Below, piece by piece: positions 1-4,816 of a DNA stretch of 5,557 nucleotides. Made by a program: the position numbers and the translations under genes. Positions within the stretch are counted from its first letter, which is position 1; every line of letters begins with the position of its first letter. Under the pieces are notes generated by a model that searched no databases, was not told the DNA's origin, and worked only from the letters and a program-made list of their open reading frames with translations. Source of the stretch: an uncultured Ruminococcus sp. (GTDB taxonomy: Bacteria; Bacillota; Clostridia; Oscillospirales; Ruminococcaceae); contig CAMWLD010000162.1 of assembly GCA_947175005.1 (NCBI GenBank), positions 1-5,557 of the forward strand, written 5' to 3'.

Positions 1-12
1 TATGAGGCGGCA

Positions 13-1674
13 ATGAAAGAAGTCCTCGAAATAAAAAAACAGCTTGAAGAAATCGAGGTTACAAGGTATGAACAGACAGCCCCCCTTGACAGCCTTGACT
101 TTGTTGCCGTGAAGCTGACCGAAGAAGAAGCACAGGAGCTTTACGAAGCGGTATCATCGGACGGACTTGACGTTAAATTCGGTAAAACCGACAGCGGTAT
201 TGCTGCCGTATATCCTAAAGAGCTTGCCGATACGGTCCAAAAGGCAAGAACGGAATACAAGGACAGCCTTGAAGAAAGTGAAAAGTACCTTATAGATGTA
301 ACTGATGATACTGTAACAATGGACGTGGAAAAACTCGTTATGTCGGAGGACAATAACTCTTACTTTGTTCGAGTACCGAATACCGCCGCTCTTGATTATC
401 TGCGCATTGACAAGTCGGAGGTTGATGTGATAAACGGCGGTAAAACGTTATCTATGAAATTGGATATGAACAGGGATTATGCCATATTTGACGAAAACAG
501 CACCCTTAAATCCTCACGAAAAGGTTCAGAGCTTGCAGAGTGCTATAATACCAAGCATAAGCACGTCAATAAGGACACACAGATTTATCAGTCGGGAAGT
601 AATTTCCGCAGGATAGACTTGTACTGCGCAGAACAAAACCGCCTTATAAGTCTGGGTATCAATAAGGCAAGCGAGATAAGAACAGAGCTTTTAAAGCAAG
701 GCATTTCACCCAAAGCAGCCGACAAACTGCTTGCGGATATTAACGATAAGCTGCCCGACAGTTATAAGGAGATATTCGCATATTCCGCAGAAAAAACGGA
801 GATCGTGTATGCGGACATACCCAATATCGGAGAGTATCTTGCACAGTCCCGGTTATCGGAGCAGGTCATAGGCAAGGCTGTATGTTTCGGAGAGCTGCCA
901 AAGGATAACGGCAGTAAATGTTGTGTATTCGATAGGTCTGCTAACCAATTTAACATTCTGCCTGTTCTCCCTCGCCTTGAAGTTATGAATAAGCTGACCG
1001 AAATGGGCTACAGCGAGCTTACCGCAAAAGAAATTGCCGACAAGGTTATAGGCAGTTACCGTGATACCGATATTCAGAAAATCGAAGATATAAAGCAAGA
1101 GGATTTGGATATATCCGCAAAAGGATTTGAAAGCAACAATCCCGAGCTTGCAAATTTTACATACTACAGCGGCGAGAACAGCGCAGTTATCGTTCAGGAG
1201 AGCGAGGATAATTTTAAGTATATGGAAATTGACAAAGGTATGCCTCTTGTTGATGTTGAAGCCGCTGTTATGAAAAATTTTGATATTAAGGACGATATTT
1301 CGGTTGCCGAGATAATGAAACAGCTTGCAAGCGAAAAAATAATTGATACACCCGAAGCGGTAACGGTTGGAAGTGTTACGGTCACACCGCTGTCCTCAAA
1401 CTGCATTGAGATCGGCAAGGACGGAAATTCTGCTATAATGCCAACAGACCGTATTGACACAGGAAGGCTGTCGGCTATCGGCGTGACCGATAAAGAAGCG
1501 GCTGCTATTGTAAAGTCATTTGAAAAAGCGGAAAACACTGCAAAGCACCCCGAACGTCAGACCTTGCAGACCCTTAAAAATCACGCAGCGGCAGCAAGGG
1601 AGAAGATAAATGCCGTAAAGAACAAGGCAAAGGCCTTCACAACACCCACAGCGGCAAAAGGACAGGACAGGTGA
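13..1674 (+). CDS. Modular accessory protein of a conjugative element, function unknown (553 aa)
   Basis: I do not recognise a named family over the full length. No signal peptide or membrane segment is visible, so it is probably cytoplasmic. Residues 26-90 (a helix, then GLDVKFGKTDSGIAAVY at 51-67, then a helix) recall the end of PcfB/DUF3801 proteins, which often precede the coupling protein; this is a weak inference. Residues 112-182 form another module, with YFVRVPNT at 117-124 and an Asp-Tyr-Leu-x-Ile-Asp pattern after it. A strand-plus-helix-Gly-helix module recurs around Gly230, Gly332 and Gly490. The last 35 residues are rich in Lys and Ala, which suits nucleic-acid or membrane-surface contact. 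The ATG at 13 has GAGG at 4-7, and its ATGA overlaps a stop in another frame. However, this frame is open to the window edge, so the true start could lie further left. Four bases separate its stop from the coupling-protein gene, so they probably form one operon. Confidence 0.8.
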   Translation: MKEVLEIKKQLEEIEVTRYEQTAPLDSLDFVAVKLTEEEAQELYEAVSSDGLDVKFGKTDSGIAAVYPKELADTVQKARTEYKDSLEESEKYLIDVTDDTVTMDVEKLVMSEDNNSYFVRVPNTAALDYLRIDKSEVDVINGGKTLSMKLDMNRDYAIFDENSTLKSSRKGSELAECYNTKHKHVNKDTQIYQSGSNFRRIDLYCAEQNRLISLGINKASEIRTELLKQGISPKAADKLLADINDKLPDSYKEIFAYSAEKTEIVYADIPNIGEYLAQSRLSEQVIGKAVCFGELPKDNGSKCCVFDRSANQFNILPVLPRLEVMNKLTEMGYSELTAKEIADKVIGSYRDTDIQKIEDIKQEDLDISAKGFESNNPELANFTYYSGENSAVIVQESEDNFKYMEIDKGMPLVDVEAAVMKNFDIKDDISVAEIMKQLASEKIIDTPEAVTVGSVTVTPLSSNCIEIGKDGNSAIMPTDRIDTGRLSAIGVTDKEAAAIVKSFEKAENTAKHPERQTLQTLKNHAAAAREKINAVKNKAKAFTTPTAAKGQDR

Positions 1675-1678
1675 TAAT

Positions 1679-3805
1679 ATGGCAAGTAATTTTGGGGAAA
1701 AGAAAAAACAGAGCGGCTTTGAACTCATACCTTACGCAGTCGCCGCTGTTGCCGTGATAATCATTGCAACGTGGTTCGGGTATATCCTTGAAGATACTGC
1801 GACCAAAAAGGGCGTACAATGGCTGACCGCCTTAAATTCAATATCCGACTATGCAAATCCCGCTGCCTTTTTAAAAGCTTTCGGAGCGGTTTTCACGGGT
1901 TCGGGAATTGCCAAAAAAGGATTGATTTTCGGCTTTATGGGCGGTATGCTTATCATTCTATGGAAGTTTGCGGGAAACGGAAAACGCTATCACAGAAAAG
2001 GTGTTGAACACGGCTCTGCACGTTGGGGCAACAAGCAAGAAAAAAACATAATTGCCGATACCAACGACTTTTATAATAATGTCATAGTTGCCTCGGACGT
2101 ATTTCTCGTTCTTGACCGAAAAAAGCGTGAACAGAATGCTGAAGACAACAGTAAAAAAACGAAGAAAAAGAATACTAAGGGACAATCCCCAATGGGGAGC
2201 TCAAACGAGAATAGGTCAGAAATATATTCTCTCCAAAATGAAAAAATATCTTTGAGTAAAATAGCTGAAATGCGAAAGGAAACCGCAAAGATAAAGCCAA
2301 TGCTTAATCTCAATATGGTGGTTCTCGGCGGTTCGGGTACGGGCAAATCCCGATTTTACGTTAAGCCTAACATAATGCAGTGCAACACGTCATTTGTTGT
2401 GACAGACCCATCGGGTGAGCTTTTGCAGTCCTGCGGAAAAATGCTGGAGCGAAAGGGATATAGGATAAAGGTGTTTAACATCAATGATATGAAGCACTCG
2501 TCAAATTATAATCCTTTTCACTATCTTAAAGATAATAACGGAAACGTGAGCAGCAACAATGTCATAAAAATGATAAACACGTTCATGCTCAACACAAAAG
2601 AGGAAGGTGCGGGCACAGGCGACCAATTCTGGACTGACGCCACAAGGCTGTTGCTGTCATCACTTTGCTTTCTGCTTGTGGAAACCGCAAGCGAGGACGA
2701 GCAGAATTTTGCAGCCGTTCTTGATTTAATCCACAAAGCCAAAGTCATTGAAGGCAAGGAAGAAGAAAAATCCGACCTTGATTTAATGTTTGACAAGAGA
2801 AAAGAGGCAGAGCCTAACGCTTTGTCGGTGCAGTATTACGAAGAATTTAAGCAGGCGGCGGGAAAGACAATGCAGTCTATCCTTATTTCCACCACCACTA
2901 AACTCCAATGCTTTAAGCTGGAGGACGTTCGTAATCTCACTTTTTCCGATAACATTCACCTTGAAACTATGGGCGATGAGCTTACGGCGTTGTTCATAAT
3001 AATTCCCTCAACCGACACCACATACAATTTTATGGCGGCAATGATGTACACGCAGTTATTTGACGCACTGTACAACAGAGCGATAACATATTATCACGGC
3101 AGACTTAAATATCACGTCCGCTGCTTGCTTGATGAATTTGCAAACTGCGGCAAGATACCCGAATTTGACAAGGTTCTTGCGACTTGCCGTAAGTTTGAAA
3201 TATCGGCAGTAATTATCCTGCAAAACCTCTCGCAGCTAAAGCGCCTTTATGAGAAGTCGTGGGAGGAATTACCCGGAAACTGCGATACTATGATATATCT
3301 CGGCGGCAAGGACCAGTTTACAAACGAGTATCTCTCAAAGGAGCTGGGAAAAGAAACTATCGACCAGCAAAGCGTAAATCAGACTAAGGGAAAGCAAGGA
3401 TCATCTTCATACAATAATGCAATACTCGGCAGAGAACTGGCCACTATAGACGAATTATCTACAATGGATAACAATGACTGTATTGTAATGGTCAGAGGAC
3501 TGCACCCTTTTATGACCGCAAAGTTTGATATACAGAGTCACCCTCGGTATAATATGCTTGACGAGGCTAATAAGCCTAAGAACACATATTATCTGGAGGA
3601 CAACATAAAAACAATACCCGAAACAGAGTATGTTGATTTTTCACGTTTTTATGATAACGGAACGATCGACCCCGATAATACTATTGAAATAGGGTATGTT
3701 ACAAGCGATAACGAAATTATAAAGTCAGCCGCAGACCTTATGTCGGATATTACGCAGGATATACGGGATATATTCTCCGATATTACGGGCGTATATGCGG
3801 CGTAG
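1679..3805 (+). CDS. virD4: VirD4/TraG-type conjugative coupling protein (T4CP ATPase)
   Basis: This is a membrane-anchored ATPase that links the relaxase-bound DNA to the type IV secretion channel and drives transfer. Two membrane helices lie at residues 16-37 and 81-97. The family motif GSARWG follows at 112-117. Walker A is GGSGTGKS at 217-224 and Walker B is LLDEF with Asp485 and Glu486. Other family stretches include FVVTDPSGELL after Walker A, DQFWTDATRLLL, the ILQNLSQLK segment around Gln515, and NCDTMIYLGG at 534-543. All key residues are present, so the gene looks intact. At 708 aa it is longer than the roughly 600 aa I recall for this group, partly through a Lys/Asn/Ser-rich stretch at 146-181 just before Walker A. 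AGGTGA at 1669-1674, overlapping the upstream stop, is the ribosome site. It best fits the CD1115-like branch of Firmicute ICE coupling proteins (from memory); the symbol is used in the family sense. Confidence 0.96.
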   Translation: MASNFGEKKKQSGFELIPYAVAAVAVIIIATWFGYILEDTATKKGVQWLTALNSISDYANPAAFLKAFGAVFTGSGIAKKGLIFGFMGGMLIILWKFAGNGKRYHRKGVEHGSARWGNKQEKNIIADTNDFYNNVIVASDVFLVLDRKKREQNAEDNSKKTKKKNTKGQSPMGSSNENRSEIYSLQNEKISLSKIAEMRKETAKIKPMLNLNMVVLGGSGTGKSRFYVKPNIMQCNTSFVVTDPSGELLQSCGKMLERKGYRIKVFNINDMKHSSNYNPFHYLKDNNGNVSSNNVIKMINTFMLNTKEEGAGTGDQFWTDATRLLLSSLCFLLVETASEDEQNFAAVLDLIHKAKVIEGKEEEKSDLDLMFDKRKEAEPNALSVQYYEEFKQAAGKTMQSILISTTTKLQCFKLEDVRNLTFSDNIHLETMGDELTALFIIIPSTDTTYNFMAAMMYTQLFDALYNRAITYYHGRLKYHVRCLLDEFANCGKIPEFDKVLATCRKFEISAVIILQNLSQLKRLYEKSWEELPGNCDTMIYLGGKDQFTNEYLSKELGKETIDQQSVNQTKGKQGSSSYNNAILGRELATIDELSTMDNNDCIVMVRGLHPFMTAKFDIQSHPRYNMLDEANKPKNTYYLEDNIKTIPETEYVDFSRFYDNGTIDPDNTIEIGYVTSDNEIIKSAADLMSDITQDIRDIFSDITGVYAA

Positions 3806-3807
3806 AG

Positions 3808-3818
3808 AAAGGACAGGT
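3808..3818 (+). promoter_or_regulatory. Ribosome binding site that decides a TTG start
   Basis: AAAGGACAGGT sits 4 bases before TTG at 3823. The same AAAGGACAGG string precedes the coupling-protein start (1657-1666, extended to GGACAGGT at 1665-1672). The next in-frame ATG, at 3847, has no purine-rich site upstream, so TTG is the better start. Confidence 0.6.
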
Positions 3819-3822
3819 TAAT

Positions 3823-3993
3823 TTGTTTACCGATAAAGATATACAAATGATAAAAAAATCCCTCGAAAACGGGAGTGACGTTTTGATACGAAACAAAAAA
3901 GACGAAATTCAGATCATAGAACAGAAACAGAAAATACTCGGCAGAAAACAAAAGAATAAACGGTGTACCGAAACGGCGGTACATAACAGCTAA
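3823..3993 (+). CDS. Small charged protein with TTG start, function unknown (56 aa)
   Basis: The open frame begins FTDKDIQMIKKSLENG, continues with a likely two-strand segment (DVLIRNKKDEIQIIEQ, residues 19-34) and ends in a Lys/Arg/Gln-rich tail. No signal peptide or membrane helix is visible, so it is probably a small soluble, basic protein. It starts 17 bases after the coupling-protein stop behind the GGACAGGT site used there too, which supports real translation in the same operon. The position between coupling protein and Maff2 gene is one where related elements also carry a small gene, as far as I recall. Oddly, its last ten codons and stop lie inside the 39-bp repeated element, so the C-terminus (CTETAVHNS) may be set by an RNA structure rather than by protein need. 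I do not recognise the family. An ATG start at 3847 would give 48 residues but lacks a ribosome site. Confidence 0.6.
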   Translation: MFTDKDIQMIKKSLENGSDVLIRNKKDEIQIIEQKQKILGRKQKNKRCTETAVHNS

Positions 3994-4000
3994 TGGGGCT
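3962..4000 (+). repeat. Structured repeat element, copy 1 (39 bp)
   Basis: This copy matches 4137-4175 at 36 of 39 positions; the three differences are all transitions. It contains the hairpin TGTACCG/CGGTACA (3964-3970 with 3977-3983, 6-base loop), a conserved single-stranded linker (ATAACAGCTAA, 3983-3993) and the start of the following terminator. It overlaps the last ten codons of the small gene. Structure-preserving change between the copies suggests it works as RNA. Confidence 0.85.
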
Positions 4001-4038
4001 AATAAATACGATATGTTTCGTACTTATTAGCCTTTTTT
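3997..4038 (+). terminator. Strong intrinsic terminator after the coupling-protein operon
   Basis: The left arm 3997-4011 (GGCTAATAAATACGA) pairs with the right arm 4018-4032 (TCGTACTTATTAGCC). This gives a 15-bp stem with one A-C mismatch and a 6-base loop, followed by six T residues (4033-4038). It lies four bases past the small gene's stop and should end the upstream transcript. The linker segment GCTAAT (3989-3994) could pair with ATTAGC (4026-4031) in the right arm, a possible competing fold. Confidence 0.9.
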
Positions 4039-4136
4039 GTTTATCACACATATAATATTGTTCGGCTCAGCGAAAAACCACTTTAATATAAATGCGCTCG
4101 GAGTTTCCCGGATAATATTGTGATTTTATATAGATT

Positions 4137-4175
4137 GGTGTACCGAAATGGCGGTGCATAACAGCTAACGGGGCT
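4137..4175 (+). repeat. Structured repeat element, copy 2 (39 bp)
   Basis: This is the second copy of the element at 3962-4000, 175 bases downstream. Its hairpin (4139-4145 with 4152-4158) carries one change from copy 1 in the stem, A to G at 4156, turning a U-A pair into U-G and keeping the stem. The loop change (C to T at 4149) and linker change (T to C at 4169) leave the fold intact. The reading frame matching the small gene's tail survives here (CTEMAVHNS then stop), but it is preceded by a stop at 4121-4123 and has no start or ribosome site, so protein coding is unlikely. Confidence 0.85.
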
Positions 4176-4207
4176 TGCGGCATTAAATTGCTGTAAGCCC
4201 CTTTTTT
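4170..4207 (+). terminator. Second strong intrinsic terminator
   Basis: GGGGCTTGCGGCA (4170-4182) pairs with TGCTGTAAGCCCC (4189-4201): 13 pairs including two G-U, with a 6-base loop, followed by six T residues (4202-4207). The linker bases ACAGC (4161-4165) can alternatively pair with GCTGT (4190-4194) in the right arm. It isolates the Maff2 gene from upstream transcription. Confidence 0.9.
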
Positions 4208-4208
4208 G

Positions 4209-4223
4209 TTGCTGTCACAGCAA
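4209..4223. repeat. 15-bp perfect palindrome behind terminator 2
   Basis: TTGCTGT-C-ACAGCAA is a perfect inverted repeat around one base, flanked by T and A runs. It could be a regulator's binding site or a back-up hairpin for terminator 2. Its left half also repeats TTGCTGT of the terminator (4188-4194). A one-base centre is unfavourable for an RNA hairpin unless inner pairs open, so a DNA site is somewhat likelier. Confidence 0.4.
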
Positions 4224-4230
4224 AAAACGT

Positions 4231-4278
4231 CCTGTCCCTCGGCAGAAAATAATTTACTTGTGCGTGGAAGCGGACAGG
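4231..4278. repeat. Inverted repeat in the region upstream of the Maff2 gene
   Basis: CCTGTCC (4231-4237) and GGACAGG (4272-4278) are perfect 7-bp complements 34 bases apart. The right arm overlaps the -35 box of the candidate promoter at 4271-4299. It could be a pair of operator half-sites or an RNA stem. Seven base pairs at this distance could also arise by chance. Confidence 0.3.
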
Positions 4279-4299
4279 CGGTTTTGCTTGATATATAAA
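4271..4299 (+). promoter_or_regulatory. Candidate promoter for the Maff2/TrbL unit
   Basis: CGGACA (4271-4276, four of six matches to TTGACA) is separated by 17 bases from TATAAA (4294-4299, five of six matches to TATAAT). Transcription would begin near 4306, just before the ribosome site, giving a very short leader. A promoter is expected here because two terminators lie directly upstream, but the match itself is modest. Confidence 0.35.
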
Positions 4300-4306
4300 A
4301 ATTTTT

Positions 4307-4314
4307 AAGGAGGT
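4307..4314 (+). promoter_or_regulatory. Near-perfect Shine-Dalgarno for the Maff2-family gene
   Basis: AAGGAGGT is fully complementary to the 16S rRNA 3' end and lies 8 bases before ATG at 4323. It is the strongest ribosome site in the window, fitting high-level production of a small structural subunit. Confidence 0.9.
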
Positions 4315-4322
4315 TCACTAAG

Positions 4323-4724
4323 ATGAACAGATTTACAAAGGTAATTGACAAGGTACAGGACACGGTAACGGAGCTCGGAGCAAGAGCAATGGTTACAGCA
4401 GTAAACACAACAGGAAAGCTTATGACAACAAGGGCAGGAAAGGCTATGCTTGTTGTTCCTGCGGCAATGTCCGCCTGCACGGTCACAGCTTCGGCAGAGG
4501 ACGCCACAGCGCAGGGAATGATCGACGGGATTATGGGAATCCTCGGTCCCGGAATTATCGGACTTGGAACGCTTGTTGCCGTGGTAGGCGGCATTCAGAC
4601 AGGCGTCGGCTTTAAGGACGATAACGCAGACGGTAAGACGAGAGGTTTTCAGACGCTGATCGGCGGTGCGATCATTGCAGCGGTCGGTGCGCTTGTTCCC
4701 TCCACCATTTCTCTTGGCGGGTAA
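4323..4724 (+). CDS. Maff2-family membrane protein with VirB2/TraA pilin-like architecture (133 aa)
   Basis: The C-terminal 70 residues resemble the Maff2 family of small membrane proteins from mobile elements: a glycine-rich helix (about 70-96), a short charged loop with DDNADGKTRG (99-108) and a second helix (109-131). The N-terminus is an amphipathic, basic stretch (1-40), then a hydrophobic segment (41-56) ending TASA-ED, a good signal-peptidase site after Ala58. Cleavage would leave about 75 residues with two membrane helices and a positively charged loop, matching VirB2/TraA pilins. Maff2 members as I recall them are only about 60-70 aa, so the long leader stands out. I infer a pilin or small channel subunit of the type IV secretion system. 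It has the best ribosome site in the window and is followed by a hairpin, which suits high expression. A lipoprotein reading (MSAC at 49-52) is possible but weaker. Confidence 0.88.
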   Translation: MNRFTKVIDKVQDTVTELGARAMVTAVNTTGKLMTTRAGKAMLVVPAAMSACTVTASAEDATAQGMIDGIMGILGPGIIGLGTLVAVVGGIQTGVGFKDDNADGKTRGFQTLIGGAIIAAVGALVPSTISLGG

Positions 4725-4755
4725 TGCCGCAGCTTAAAAAATGCAGTGAAAACTA

Positions 4756-4788
4756 TCCGCTGCCGTTAATAATTTATGCGGCAGCGGA
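4756..4788 (+). promoter_or_regulatory. Strong intercistronic hairpin without a T-tract
   Basis: TCCGCTGCCG (4756-4765) pairs perfectly with CGGCAGCGGA (4779-4788) around a roughly 13-base AT-rich loop. The following bases are AAAGTATAG, so this is not a normal intrinsic terminator. It sits 31 bases past the Maff2 gene's stop and ends 13 bases before the next ribosome site. It probably stabilises the upstream message, marks a processing site or partly dampens read-through into the next gene, giving more of the small subunit than of the large membrane protein. Confidence 0.7.
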
Positions 4789-4816
4789 AAAGTATAGTAT
4801 GAAAGGAGCTAAAAAA

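Larger units (their letters stand above)
4137..4207 (+). ncRNA. Candidate structured RNA ending in a terminator
   Basis: A short hairpin, a conserved linker and a strong terminator occur together with no coding frame, the layout of a small RNA or of a leader/attenuator module. A TATATA at 4127-4132 could serve as a -10 box placing a start near the repeat, but its -35 region (TTTCCC at 4104-4109) is poor. An independent transcript is therefore unproven, and the segment may simply be the end of read-through transcripts. I do not recognise it as a named RNA family. Confidence 0.3.
3994..4322 (+). other. Gene-poor regulatory interval between two transcription units
   Basis: No convincing gene is present in these 329 bases. 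The interval holds terminator 1, about 98 bases of AT-rich sequence (4039-4136), the second structured repeat with its own terminator, a 15-bp palindrome, an inverted repeat, a weak candidate promoter and the Maff2-gene ribosome site. The AT-rich part contains a TATAAT at 4051-4056 without a good -35 box, and a 10-base direct repeat ATAATATTGT (4052-4061 and 4112-4121). Small open frames here on either strand have no ribosome site or family resemblance. Confidence 0.7.

Noticed and set aside
1194..1538. Antisense 114-codon open frame inside the first gene
   Set aside because: It is fully embedded opposite a real coding region, has a Ser/Ile-rich shadow composition and no recognisable domain.
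2186..2198. Small palindrome TCCCC-AAT-GGGGA within the coupling-protein gene
   Set aside because: A 5-bp stem within coding sequence, in a low-complexity segment, with no associated site; it is expected by chance.
4051..4056. Perfect TATAAT as a promoter for the second repeat
   Set aside because: At 16-18 bases upstream the sequence falls in terminator 1 (TTAGCC/TAGCCT) and matches TTGACA poorly. There is no extended -10 TG either, so in AT-rich DNA this is weak evidence.
3937..4249. 12-base exact repeat CTCGGCAGAAAA at 3937-3948 and 4238-4249
   Set aside because: It is not collinear with the 39-bp repeats (before copy 1, after copy 2) and has no flanking similarity. A related string at 3424-3432 encodes an Ile-Leu-Gly-Arg stretch as does the first copy, so codon coincidence is likely.
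4323..4480. Lipoprotein reading of the Maff2-like protein (MSAC at residues 49-52)
   Set aside because: Met at -3 is a poor lipobox, and the following Ala-Ser-Ala site fits ordinary signal peptidase better. Two membrane helices downstream also suit a pilin more than a lipoprotein.
4067..4594. Antisense 175-codon open frame opposite the Maff2-like gene and the intergenic region
   Set aside because: It runs through terminator 2, the structured repeat and most of the well-supported Maff2-like gene, has a Pro/Ala/Val-rich composition typical of a shadow frame, and shows no family resemblance.
4799..4816. Alternative in-frame ATG start for the TrbL/VirB6-like gene at 4799
   Set aside because: Its upstream region lacks a good ribosome site, and the AAAGGAG that fits the ATG at 4817 lies inside this extension.
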